The notes under the pieces were generated by a model. It was given only the letters and a program-made list of their open reading frames with translations, searched no databases and was not told where the DNA came from. Positions 45,891 through 56,512 of a stretch of 64,000 nt of DNA are shown here, one piece after another. A program made the position numbers and the translations under genes. The stretch lies in assembly GCA_010094025.1 (NCBI GenBank), contig ML991854.1, positions 51,523 through 115,522 on the forward strand. Reading direction: 5' to 3'. Source of the DNA: Viridothelium virens. Lineage: Eukaryota > Ascomycota > Dothideomycetes > Trypetheliales > Trypetheliaceae. Every line of letters starts with the position of its first letter. The first letter of the stretch is position 1.

Positions 45891-48530
45891 GTTGCCCTCC
45901 ATTGACAGATGGAGGGTCAGCAAGAAGTTTTTGACCACAAGACGGGGACCGTTCCCTGTGGTCGAGAACGGTAGACACAACATAGTCTGCCTTCAAAAGA
46001 CATCCACATACGGACGGACAGAATTCAGCGGATTCGCTGGACCCCTCGAGCACGGACGATGCAGAAGTCTACTGCAAGCTGCAGATGGGGAATTGGAGGA
46101 AGACTTGCTCGATTATTCATTAAAGCCCTGATGAAGCTCGGGCGTGTTGCCCATGATGACGACGATCCGCGCCACGCGAACGCCATCGCTGCGTTTTCAG
46201 CCAGGCTCAAGAAATCGCCGAGCAAATCTTAGATGCCAAATGCGAAGTCGCCTTTGGGCGTGAGTGGTGGAATCGAAAGCCAACGCTTTGGGGCTTCAAG
46301 TGAGCCCAATAGTCGGCTCGACCGGGACTTATGCTGGAATGCGACATCGAAATCCCTCCAACCCCAAGAGATGGGAGCAGAACTCGACCAAAAATTAACG
46401 TATGGGTCGGTGGGCTGTGGAGTCCGCGGCATAAGCTGCCTATCGAAGCGCGAAACCAGCGCGGTGGCTAGGGGAAGTGCAGGAATGGCGGACCCAAACC
46501 GCGCTGGAGGGAGAGTTTTGAGCAGTTAAGGGCGGCCGCAAGTTGCAAAAGCGACGCACAGGAGAGATTATGGGATCCACATTGATGAGCAGCTGCGACG
46601 TACTGCGCTGCCTCCTGACGAGGCCGTAGTTCCTAGGAAGCCGTGGATGAAGAGTCCCCACGGTCGTGTTATCCGCGGGACCTGGGATGCAGCGAGGATT
46701 CAGAAGCTATCTCCAATCTAATTTAAGTTGCAGTACTTCACGGAGGCATTTACTAGCATCTATGAAGACGGTACTGGGAAATCCGTCGCTGTGCGCGCGA
46801 ATCATTCGAATGGTCATCCGTCGCAACATGGACCTCGCTCCAGTTAAGATCACAACCAATGGTGCCTGAGGTCTCGGGTATCAACGTTGCAAGGGAGATC
46901 CACTAATGGATGAAAAAGAATTTGCGCCAGAGGATGATGCCTATACAAGGGGGGATCACTATCAGGAAAAAATTCGCTGGACCGATCAGGACCAACTGCA
47001 AAGACCTGCTGGCGATAGACCAAGGTTCAGAAGATGCAAATCCCGGATCATTAATATTCTCCCCGCCACTTTCAGGCCATCTGCTCACTCGCAAAGGCCT
47101 ACTCGGAATAAGTCCAGGCCTCTGGACTGTTGGTATCCACATCACCACTTCCAGGCCATCTGCAGGCGGCGGTAAAGGTCTACTGGTACTAGATCCAGAC
47201 CGCTGGATTATTAAATTTCCAGTCTTCCTCCAGACCTCTTCCAGGCGGGTGCAAAAAGGTCTATTGGGAAGAGATCCAGGGCTTTGGATCATGGTATTTC
47301 CCACTCTTTTCCAAGAACAATTTCTCCGAACCATCGTCCAAGAGAATTTTCGTGCGGCAGCAGGCAGCCACAAAGGCATGCGAGCGACATGTCCTGGACC
47401 GCCAGCAGGAGCGTGGCAAGCACCTGGATGTGGTCATGATAAACGTTGCCCTTCTAAGTTCCGAACTATAGGGACACATGCAAATGATGTAGAGTAGCCC
47501 ATGGGCTCCCCGTCCGCTTAGCCGCGCAAGGTGAATGCCGCCCGTCTAGATCCGATTGTGGAGAGAATAAGGATTGGCATTTTACAAGGCGCAAATTGCC
47601 TCCACACAGAGTTGGCTGTCTTTCTCGCCACCAAGCTTCGATCGCGAAGCAGCCAAGCTTTTCTATAAGGATGTGCGCCAAGCGATCGCCAATTCATTAG
47701 AAACCTTGGAAACCTTTCGACGGGGATAATTACATCGTTATGTGGGATGAAGACCTAGAGTCAAGATCTTACAACAAAACGGGCTACCAAAAAGAACAAG
47801 GAAGAGACGAAAGAAGAGACAAAGACGAAGAAGAAGATGATGGGAAAGATTACCTCTGGAAAGCCTTCGAAAGGATAATCCGAAATACCTCTTTGCCCAG
47901 AATCAATTGCGTTCTTGACGGCGTCGACGAATGCACAGGTGTCACATTCGCCTTACTGCTTCAGAAATTCAAGACGTTGTTCAAAGATTGCTCAAAGTCT
48001 GATCCAGGAAGCTCCACCTCCAAGTCCACGATCACCCCTACGAGTGTCCCTCTAGGTCTGATTTAATCAGCAGAGAGGACCATCCGATATGCCTAAAGCG
48101 CTTCCTGTCCCATTTCAACGACCTTCGAATCGAACACAGCTGTGTGTGTAAACAGAGACTTAGGGAGGACATCCACGGTAGAGGAGAAAATAAAACAAGG
48201 TACTGAAAAAACCTGGATTGTCTCAGCACAGGATGCCATCACTGGATACCGGGCGATGTTCCTGCCACCATCAATGGCGCGTTTGAGGAATTCATGGAGG
48301 TCCATCCAAGGATATTCTATCCTGCGGGCAGAAGAAAATAAATGGGATGGAGAGCCTCTGGATATCCTACCCATGAAGACTTGAGTGGTTTACTGTCATG
48401 CAAATCAGAGTGGCCGACTTCAACGGCTACGCTACTCACGTGCCATCAACGAACAAAATTTTCCCGACATGCCGCACTGCCATCCTCACCATACCCGATA
48501 TCTGAGCTCGACCAGCAAACACAAATTTGA
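45891..48530 (+). pseudogene. Decayed block with a NACHT-type NLR remnant
   Basis: Many partial frames on the + strand look coding but are broken by stops and frame changes. Examples are FGREWWNRKPTLWGFK near 46254-46302, QYFTEAFTSIYEDGTGKSVA near 46733-46792, and the frame 46910-47497. The clearest piece is at 47740-48066: YLWKAFERIIRNTSLPRINC, then VLDGVDECTG, which matches the NACHT segment before and at the Walker B aspartates in fungal NLRs. No Walker A motif and no complete domain survives. Between about 46995 and 47330, four degenerate units of roughly 80 bp repeat a KGLL..DP..W pattern. I read this as a dead NLR-family gene, perhaps mixed with other debris. Its boundaries are approximate, and the parts before 46.9 kb may be unrelated. 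Confidence 0.5.
46995..47330 (+). repeat. Four degenerate tandem units of about 80 bp
   Basis: The units begin with AAAGACCTGCTGG, AAAGGCCTACTCGG, AAAGGTCTACTGG and AAAGGTCTATTGGG. Each is followed at a similar distance by a CCAG/CTGGA-type segment and TTCCAGGC or TTCCAAG. Identity between units is moderate. They lie inside the decayed NACHT block and stay in one reading frame over most of their length. Confidence 0.55.
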
Positions 48531-49182
48531 TCTCTCTAGGGTATTCCTTTGAGATGCGAAACTACGTGCGGATTGGCAATGGCTTGCAGCGTCAAAAATG
48601 AATGAAGTTGGCGTCCAAGTTCCAGTTCGCATACGCCTACGTTGACGAGGCAGACAGGCAAGAAGGCCTTGAATCATCAGACGCCGACGGGCGTTCATGC
48701 AGTCCTAAACAGTTGCAGATTCCTCCGTCCCGAGAATCCGCGCACGGTATTCATCAGAACATAGTAAATCTATGCTAACGAATACGTACTCTGTCATTGA
48801 AGCCCACAGCTTTAAAACGGTCTCCGATTCCCGTCACGCAATTGATTTATGGATCAGTCGTCCAAATCCTAAGCACCGAAAATTCGGGCCCGAACGGAAG
48901 ATTCTGGAGGTGATCGAACCGTATTGAATCGTGCCATCACTCTGAATGACTTCGCTACTGCGAGTGGTTGATACGAAAGGGCGTGCAAGTGGACGTCCCG
49001 AACAAAGAGTAAGAAACAGATCATGAAGTTGCTCCCGAGTGATGGGGGAGGCAAATGTGTACGCATTCGAGCGTTGCAACATCTCATTCGCCGTCACACT
49101 TGGCTGCTCTTACGGACAGGGTCGAGGACGCATGTGGAAAGACAAGGGACCACATCTTGACGCTCGGGCAGCCGTTCGGCGA

Positions 49183-49495
49183 AGAACCTGAGGACGCGTA
49201 CTAAGGAGCAGTGACTTGCTCTACCAGAGCAATGCGGAAGACTTGTTCGCCAACCAGGGCGCGGGCGTCGATATCCCGGACGGCGATGGCGTAGAAGCAT
49301 ACATTAGGCAAGCAGCTGATCTAAAAGACAAAGTTTCAGACTCAACTGAATTATCCTATCTGACGTTGAGTTTCTGGGAAGAAGTCTGTAATGTATTCAC
49401 GTTGGATCACAACGACCTAGGTGTCAAACCTCGGCTCAAGCACATCTACCCTTGCTCATGAAGCGTCCAGGGTCAGGAGCAGAACAACACCCAAA
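49183..49495 (+). pseudogene. Degenerate upstream copy of part of the next ORF
   Basis: The stretch CTGAGGACGCGTACTAAGGAGCAGTGACTTGCT at about 49187 resembles 49628-49660. The stretch CTCATGAAGCGTCCAGGGTCAGGAGCAGAAC at 49456 resembles 49685-49715, both inside the frame 49519-50151. In the upstream copy about 220 bp separate the two matches, against about 25 bp in the downstream one. It looks like a decayed partial duplicate carrying an insertion. Confidence 0.45.
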
Positions 49496-49518
49496 CTCCC
49501 AATTTCAGACTACCAAAC

Positions 49519-50151
49519 ATGGAGTCGCCATTGACCAGAACCATACAAGAAGACTTGCAGGATGGGAAAGTTTGTTGCTTTACGTTCTGCTCTATCAAAG
49601 GGACCGTGTACCTTGGGCTTATGGAATCTGAGGACGCGTGCCAAGGATCAGTGACATGCTTTGCTAAAGCACATCAACCCTCCCTCATGAAGCTTCCAGG
49701 ATTAGGAGTGGAGCACTTCATAGGGCTGACGACCAGGGAGATCGTCAAGATCCTGAACAACCACCCTAACATGTCCCAATTAAGAATTTTCAACGGGTCA
49801 AACGACAACCGTTCTTGGTTTTGGGACGCAAGCTCGTATACGGAGCTTATTAATAAACTCGCTGATAAACACTCAGATTCCATCTGGGCCCGCGACCGCG
49901 ATAATGTCGCGCGAGGCGGTTTGACGGTGGACATAATTGAAGCTAAGGGACTCGTCTTTGAATATCGCCAGACCATCCCCGAGTTCCCTATCCTCAAGAC
50001 CTGGGGGGACTCTAGATGGCTCGATGACATCTCGGAAGATACAACATACTGGTGTTGCTCCAAGAGCAAGGAATCCAGTCAGTCGTCCGACTGTCAGAAG
50101 ATACCATCCTGGATAAAATATAAGGGACGATCCAGTTCCCCTGATCTCTAG
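49519..50151 (+). CDS. Hypothetical protein, 210 aa, within a duplicated and decaying region
   Basis: This open frame with an ATG has no recognised family. Visible stretches include TREIVKILNNHPNMSQLRIF, WFWDASSYTELINKLADKHS and IIEAKGLVFEYRQTIPEFPI. The terminal KESSQSSDCQKIPS part may be a frameshifted read, because a second copy of this DNA at 50371-50515 continues in another phase as QSVVRVSEDTVLDEEEG and onwards. The protein may thus be truncated or its last part spliced differently. Its neighbours are duplicates and NLR debris, so it may itself be a gene fragment. Confidence 0.4.
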   Translation: MESPLTRTIQEDLQDGKVCCFTFCSIKGTVYLGLMESEDACQGSVTCFAKAHQPSLMKLPGLGVEHFIGLTTREIVKILNNHPNMSQLRIFNGSNDNRSWFWDASSYTELINKLADKHSDSIWARDRDNVARGGLTVDIIEAKGLVFEYRQTIPEFPILKTWGDSRWLDDISEDTTYWCCSKSKESSQSSDCQKIPSWIKYKGRSSSPDL

Positions 50152-50370
50152 CAAGTGCTCCAATTCGACTCATTGGCAGCATTTGACCTCCCCCCAAATT
50201 GCAGCCGTAATCCGCACGACTTTCAACATCCTCTCTTTGGTATATCAATGTCAAATTGATAGCTTTCCTCGAGACCCAACACAAGGGAGCATATTCCAAC
50301 GCTAGGGAAGCCGCTCCGGGAGGGAGCCAAGAGAATGGTCCTCGATTTACCAGAGATCGATTTTTGGCTC

Positions 50371-50685
50371 CCCATCTTCAAAACCTGGGGGGATTCTAGA
50401 TGCCTTGATAACATCTTGAAAGAAAACGACATATTGGTGTTGCTATAAAAGCAAGGAATCCAGTCAGTCGTCCGAGTGTCAGAAGATACCGTCCTGGATG
50501 AAGAGGAAGGGACCTTGCTCCGGTTTTGGATGGAGAGACTGGAGCCAATGACATTGGAGAGCATTCAAAGGCTCCACCAGGAAATCGGGAACACCCTCCA
50601 CGAAATCGAAAAGGCTGGGTACACACTCAACGATATTCTCCAAGACTTCAGCCGGGCAGGACGATTGGCAGTGGAAATAAACTGA
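50371..50685 (+). pseudogene. Partial second copy and 3' fragment of the 49519 ORF
   Basis: The segment 50371-50515 repeats 49986-50130 at about 85% by eye. Downstream, the frame 50476-50685 reads SEDTVLDEEEGTLLRFWMER and LESIQRLHQEIGNTLHEIEK, a helical, charged stretch that looks like a real C-terminal piece. It has no complete gene around it. A 240-bp gap between the copies holds no recognised feature. Confidence 0.45.
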
Positions 50686-51712
50686 TGAAGAGATGGTAAA
50701 GGAAAATCTGGTACTGTAGACTGACTAGAGGTTGGGATCTGTTTCGCCAGGACAGGGAGTTCTTACACAGTGCTTTTGCGGTTGGATTGAAACTTTCTTC
50801 CGTGTCATCCTGTCTTTGTTAGATAGATTGTAAGCCCGGGTCATTCTTTGTTACGGATTCACGGCTAGGATCGATGCTACCCATTATGGCAGATGGCAGG
50901 CGGAGCACGGCTAGGTCTGGAGGTGGTAGTCGCTAGGGCGGATCCAGAGGCAGGATGAATTCTCTAGATTCTAGGTGTATATACCTTCTAGCCACCTAGA
51001 TTCTAGAGAATTCATCCTCTTCTCTGATTTCATGTCAATCTTGAAGTTTTGACGATCTTGCAACTATATCATATATCGTATAGATTGGCACTGTAATAAA
51101 TGGAACTCACTTGATATTTGTATACAATCCCTGCAATTGGGACCTCTCCATTGAAAGCTTTGTAACTTCGGTTGATGCCACGGATGCCAAGCGAGTAGGC
51201 AGGCGTCGTCATAGTAGACGTCTTCAGGCATCTCCTTGGATATAATACCAATGTACCCGCCACTCAGAAGTAGGCACGAGTACCTCACTGAACACCTCTT
51301 CTGTACTGCATTAGGAGGGACTATCCAGTGTTACATACAACTTTCAGCAGTCCTCATCTCTAAAGAATACAAGGTACGCATGACGAGATCCAGTGACTTC
51401 TTAAACATAAAAACTTGCGTTGTTTCTACGGAGAGATACCAGATTCGACATGCCACAACTCCAGAAGAAAGACAGATACCCAACCAAATACCCAACCAAC
51501 GCCAACGAAGGTGAACTCGAATAATCAATAACAATAAGACCATATCCTGCGAGCATCAAGTGCTCCAAGAGGGGTTCAAGAGCAATAATAGACGGCGCCG
51601 CAGCGTGTCAAGTATTTTCTGAAGGCAACACCCCACAATGAACTCCCAAACAAATCGACGAGTACCACCGAGTCCCCGGCATCTATGTTACTTAGGGCCG
51701 ACGACGCATCTG
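50686..51712. other. Intergenic with a hairpin
   Basis: This 1-kb gap contains no supported gene. It includes the 24-bp inverted repeat listed separately, at 50952-51018. Confidence 0.5.
50952..51018. repeat. 24-bp inverted repeat (hairpin) with a 19-bp loop
   Basis: The arms 50952-50975 and 50995-51018 are reverse complements with one mismatch and contain EcoRI- and XbaI-like palindromes (GAATTC, TCTAGA). It could form a stem-loop in DNA or RNA or be the remnant of a small inverted element. Confidence 0.8.
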
Positions 51713-53025
51713 TCACGCTTCCTTGGCACTATCAGACTCATAGATTAGAAAGTCGTTCTCGCACTCGACAGCGTGTTCCAACCCGACAGCAGTCGGACCC
51801 ATCTCTTCCTTCACCACAGCATCCTCAATCCCTTCATCAGCCTTACTCACACTCTCCTCACCTTCTCCATCCCCTTCCACAGCAACCGAATCCCGGTCCA
51901 TCCCTTCCGCGTAAAACTCCTCGGGCGCCAGATCCGACAACGGCGAGCGGGGCGGCGCATCGACCGCCATCGCATCCTCCCCCTCGACCTTACCCTTCAA
52001 CGCCGCCGCAAGCGCAACCTGTCTCGCACTCCTCCCCAGCTTAATCGCACCATCTTCCTCCGCCACCACCGCCGACGCCGCCACCGCCGCAGCAACAGAC
52101 CCAACTCTCGGCTGCGCAGCAACCCAATCGGGCGGGGGCACGTTCTCCTTCCCCTTAACATCGAGCTCGCTCTTCGGGCCCGCGCCATCTTCCTCATCAC
52201 TGCTGATGTCAAGCACACACGCCGAATGCTCCATCAGATTCGTGGCTTCCTGCTCCGGCGTATCTTCATGGATGGCGAAGAACCAGCTGCGGGGCATCGG
52301 CTTCGACGCGCTTTCTGCGACGGGATGACTGGAGAAGGCATCGTGCTGTGAGGGCTTGTAGGTGGAGAGCGAGCCGCTGAGGGCGGCGTCGATGCTGAAG
52401 GGGAGGCCGGGCGTGGACTTGCTGGTGCGGGTCGACGGAGTGGAGAAGGTGGAGGAGGGGGGGTCGATCCGTTTGATTGGGGCTGAGAGACGTCGGTTCT
52501 TGCTCAGGAGGCCGACGCGTTGGCGTTGGGGGGAGCGGCCGGCGGGGGCGGTCATGCGGGAGGTGGGTGGAGGGGTGGAGCCGCGGAGGGGTCTGGACTT
52601 GGGGGTTGAAATGGGACGGGGAGAGGTGGAGAGGGTAGGAGTGACGTTGAGGGAAAAGGATGGGTAGGGTTTCTTGGTTGGAAGACCATTGTCGTTCTTG
52701 GCTCTTTTGGAGGGAGAGAGGAAAATGGAAGGGTCCATGTTCTCGGTGTCAGCATCGTCAAAGACAGAGTGACCGCCTTTGGGAGATGAAGGAGGCGAGT
52801 GCTGCCGTTTCAAGGGCGAGCTGAAGGTGAAGGTTGATTTGGCGGGAGCAGAGTGTGAGGTAGTGATAGCTATAGTCATTGACGGTGAGCAGATACAATT
52901 GACGCGTCTAGTATTGCCTTCAAGCAAGACCAAAGCGTACCATTCTGTCTGTTCTTGACATTCTGCAGTTGCTGCAGTCGTGGAGTGCCCAACTCGCCAA
53001 AAGGCTGTCTAATTGCTGTGGCCAT
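51713..53025 (-). CDS. Conserved Ser/Pro-rich fungal protein of unknown function
   Basis: The model is complement(join(51713..52869, 52941..53025)), 413 aa. The 71-bp intron (GTACGC...CTATAG) joins RQN to AITTSHSAP. The start MATAIRQPFGELGTPRLQQL and the middle SWFFAIHEDTPEQEATNLME, then HSACVLDISSDEED, resemble a protein family widespread in ascomycetes whose members often carry unreliable names. It has many SP/TP sites, basic stretches (LSPSKRAKND, SPQRQRVG) and a DADTENMDPSIFLSPSK segment, suggesting a nuclear protein phosphorylated by CDK-type kinases. A second conserved motif, SPLSDLAPEEFYAEGM, lies near the end, followed by an acidic C-terminus. No enzyme domain is visible. Confidence 0.8.
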
Positions 53026-54354
53026 TGTGGATGGTAGACTTGTAGTCAAGATCAAAACACGCGTCAAAGGAGGTGTGACTACGCGTCGTGAGATATGATC
53101 TGATGGAAAGTGTGATATAGAATTGGTTAATGGTCTCCTCTAAAAGTAAGAGTATGATTGAGGTGTGAGTCTGCCAGCACAAGGTTGAGGGTGGCCAAGG
53201 CAGAGTAAAACAGACTGAAGGAGAGCGGATCAACAAGATGGGAGGGGCTGAGCGTATATCCAAGAAGGTACAAAGTTACGGGGGTGAGCGGCACGGAATC
53301 GAGCCAATCGTCACGCTCGTGTCTGGAAGCCTGGCGAGAAGCGTAGAAGCGTGGAGGAGCGTGCCTCTCTCGTGTTTACTTGGTGTTTTCCCCGCCAATT
53401 CATCCCCTGTCGAAAGCTAAAGCTGGAATCGGTATAGCTCATTCGCGTGTACCTAGTCCCTTTTTGGCTCGGTCTTTGCTCTAATTGCTCTACGCTTGAG
53501 GCTCAGCACTTAGTGGCGAAGGAACTGCATCATTCTGCATTATAATATCGCCAAACTGTCGAGTGCAGTGTAAAGGATTGGATGTGAGCAGTCGGGCTTG
53601 ATCATGGAGGATGCCTCGGAGTCGACAGGGGGGCGCGACTTTGACGCGAGCTCCTCGTTGGCTAAAACTAAGGATCAACCCTCGACACTCGGCGCCAGAT
53701 GAAGCCAAGGCCGCAGTGCAAAAAGTGACACTTAAATTCGTTGGCCTTCCGAAATGCCGAGACTCAAGCAATTGCATTTGACTGTCTTGAAACTGCTTCA
53801 AGCAAGGTTCTGGGAAGAAATTCTGAGTCTGAAATTGCAAGAGAGCCAAATAGTTTTGGCCAAACATCTGGTCAGACTGCCAGAAACGCGATCAGGCCGA
53901 GACCTTCAGGAATTTGCCTTATCACAAGGCTGCTCTTTCAGCTTGAGGTTGATCGCGACGATCGCGACGTCATAGGCAAGCCGTGCTTGCCTGATAGAAG
54001 GATGCCCTAGGAAGAACGATGTTGCTACGGGGTATCTCTACACCCATTCACTCAAGAGCCTAATCCTCGATCCGGTTTAGATACAATGTAATTCGCACAA
54101 TTTGCTGAGGCGGAGAACCCCTCCGTAGAATCTCTGGCCAGCAGTATATAGTTGAAGATTTTTACTTGGGGCTTTTATTGCTGAATTTTACTTCTGCAAA
54201 TTAAAGCGTATGGCTGTCTCGCAAGGCGAAAATAGATCTGGGAGACGTTCATGTAGATACGAGCAATTTATACATCGGCATGCTTTCTGTACTATAGTTA
54301 TTTTCTCTGTTTGTCTAATCTCAACATTCAGGTCATAGTCATGTGTGAACTTTC
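53026..54354. other. Intergenic, nothing firm
   Basis: These 1.3 kb hold the promoter of the conserved protein gene and the 3' flank of the adjacent pseudogene. The open frames are below 130 codons and without likeness. Confidence 0.5.
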
Positions 54355-55370
54355 TCACTTTGCCATTTTGGCCGCCCTCTCTACCTGGTTGCGAAGTTCG
54401 TTCCAGTTGTCCATTGCTCTCTGAATTTCTGGATCTCCGTGATCTGCTGCCTTCGAATTGCTAGCTCTCTCAACTCGCTTACGGATCTAGTTCCAATCCC
54501 TTGCAGCTATTTCAAATTCAGGCTCTTTGATATATGTACGCGATGGAGCCGCAAGAGGTTTCGATGATGGAGAGGCAGGCTCTTGCTTCTCTGCTGCAGA
54601 CTCTCTGGCTCTCTCGATCCGCTTGCGAAGTTCATCCCATTTTCCTTTGGCTCTCCGAATGTCAGACTCTAAGAGATACGCGCGAGAGGTAGACGTAGAC
54701 TTCTTCTGCGCTGGAGAAGCAGTCGCCTTGCCTGCGCCTGGCTTGACACGGACTGGTATTTTGGGCACGGGATTGGCCTGATTCCGATCCCCTCGAAAGG
54801 TATCTTTGAGACATGTCAGTAATCAATGCACATTCGTGAGGTGTTTCCCACTCAGGAACATGGATGTGCCGTCTCTATTACCGGCAGAACATAATTTTAT
54901 CTTGGTACTGACCTTGTACTTTAGATGGTGAGTCTTTTTCAAGCTGGGCCCCCTCTCCGGCATATTTGGTGGTAAGCAGGACGCTGCCGTCATCGACATA
55001 ACTAGGAGTTATGCTGTCATCATCGTTCTCCATAGTGTTCTCCGTAGTGTTTCCCGTCGGCTTTACTTCCTCGAGGCTTGCATAATCGACCTTTCTGCTT
55101 GACCTCTTTGCATGCTTTGAAGCAGAAGCCTCGGGTTTCGATGGTGATGTGGTAGCCTCTTGCTCTGTGGTGGTAGTAGGCTCTTTGATGTCAGCATGCT
55201 CCTTGGTAGCAGCTGCAGCGCGCCATTCTTGCGTTGCGCCATTCTTGCATTCTTGCCTTTATATCATTGAGGATTTTCATCTGCTCGGGCACACAAATCT
55301 CGGTGAGCTTGTCCGCCGGAACGCTCATCGTGCTGGAATTTTTGAGACGTTCAGGGGTCTCAGGAGCCAT
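54355..55370 (-). pseudogene. Broken gene for a charged helical-repeat protein (frameshift plus stop)
   Basis: The frame opens at the ATG at 55370 (MAPETPERLKNSSTMSV). At 55220-55251 a 16-bp unit is present twice in tandem (15 of 16 identical), which throws the frame by one. Skipping one unit restores a continuous frame to about 54914. There, an intron ending AAAG near 54799 joins VQ to DTFRGDRNQ. A TAG at 54487-54489 then interrupts, yet the same frame continues to a TGA at 54355 and shows the same motif on both sides of the stop. Three related helical units are visible: KGKWDELRKRIERARES, ARDWN-stop-IRKRVERAS and MDNWNELRNQVERAAKM. The encoded protein would have been acidic, Lys/Glu-rich and coiled-coil-like, with no recognised family. 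Two independent lesions argue for a recent pseudogene, barring sequencing error. Confidence 0.65.
55220..55251. repeat. Tandem 16-bp duplication causing a frameshift
   Basis: The units 55220-55235 and 55236-55251 read GCGCCATTCTTGCGTT and GCGCCATTCTTGCATT. Their period, not divisible by three, coincides exactly with the change of frame in the minus-strand gene. Confidence 0.9.
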
Positions 55371-55690
55371 TTTGAAGGGATCAATTGGTAGTAAGAAGGC
55401 TACCTCGACCGAAGATGGGTTATGTTGTGATGTTGATGTTTTGAGTCCCCGGGGAAGGGTGGGGGTTGAATGTTTACAGAAACGCGTGAGGACCAAGAGA
55501 GCCTTCTTCACTTTGCCGTAGCAACTTTCCCAGGGCAATTCTGTAATTTTTTGACGTCATGCTTGGATATGAATGAAGCGTCTTCCTCTCTTGCAGCAAA
55601 ATCGATTGCCATATGGCCATCAATTCAGATCGAACCATCCCCTGAATCCCACTGATCCTGCGTTCAAATGTGGGAAGAGGACGATCTATC
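55371..55690. other. Intergenic
   Basis: This stretch holds the upstream flank of the pseudogene and the 3' end of the dephospho-CoA kinase gene. Nothing else is recognised. Confidence 0.5.
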
Positions 55691-56512
55691 TTAGAGCCTA
55701 GCTTTATCTTTTCGTTTTTCCTCTTCCCACTGGTTCTGCATTCTCCAGCTGCGTAAAAAACTCCACGAGGCAGCCATGATGCCCATTGGAGGCCACCAAA
55801 GCAACCAATTCCACCACTTCGGGCTTCGTCTTCTCACGTCCTCAATCACCCTCTCCACCTCCGTCTTCACCTTTTCTTTGCTTCCGTCATTCAAAACCAC
55901 TTCCCCCCAGCCCTCACCCCTGGCCTGCGCTCTCTTTGCCTTCTCTCGGACATCGGTCTGACTTCCAACCCGGTTCCTAGCATCTTCTTCTGTCAAATGA
56001 GAATCTCTTTCCCTTAATCGTTCCATTTGCACGACCGGATCTGATACAGAGACCACAATGATGCAACCGCAAAAGCGTTCCCAGCCAGACTCAAACAGCA
56101 AAGGAATATCGAGGACCACCGCCCAATGTCCGGTCACATAGTAATATGCCATATGCTTGTACATCTCCCACCGCACTGCGGGATGCACAATTCCATTCAG
56201 CACCTTGCGATCCCGCTGTCGTTCTGCACTGTCTCCAAAGACCCGCCGTCCCAGCGCCGGGCGATTGAGCGGCCTTCCCTTGCCCTCTGGGCCATTCTCA
56301 CCGCCGCATTCGTCGGGTGATTGGAGCAAGTCTGGCGTGGTTGGAAGGAAATGTGCAAGAATGGCATTGTAGCCGGATGTGCCGGGTTCGACAACTTTGC
56401 GGGCGAGGATATCGGCATCGATGACGGGGAGGGAGTATGGCGGGGAGCGAAGAAGGTTGGACACGGTGGATTTCCCGGTTGCGATGGAGCCAGTGAGGCC
56501 GATTATTAACAT
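55691..56512 (-). CDS. CAB5: Dephospho-CoA kinase
   Basis: This enzyme catalyses the last step of coenzyme A synthesis: ATP-dependent 3'-phosphorylation of dephospho-CoA. The frame is one exon of 273 aa from the ATG at 56512; three codons upstream in frame lack an ATG. The P-loop GLTGSIATGKST is at residues 5-16. It is followed by the family blocks VIDADILARKVVEPG, RRVFGDSAERQ, LNGIVHPAVRWEM, VVLDIPLLFESGWERF, CIIVVSVSDPVVQMERL and the lid region RDSHLTEEDARNRVGSQ. A C-terminal tail with a hydrophobic, Trp-rich segment (WNWLLWWPPMGIMAASWSFL) suggests membrane attachment, as in fungal members linked to mitochondria or ER. It appears intact. Confidence 0.95.
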   Translation of the reverse strand: MLIIGLTGSIATGKSTVSNLLRSPPYSLPVIDADILARKVVEPGTSGYNAILAHFLPTTPDLLQSPDECGGENGPEGKGRPLNRPALGRRVFGDSAERQRDRKVLNGIVHPAVRWEMYKHMAYYYVTGHWAVVLDIPLLFESGWERFCGCIIVVSVSDPVVQMERLRERDSHLTEEDARNRVGSQTDVREKAKRAQARGEGWGEVVLNDGSKEKVKTEVERVIEDVRRRSPKWWNWLLWWPPMGIMAASWSFLRSWRMQNQWEEEKRKDKARL

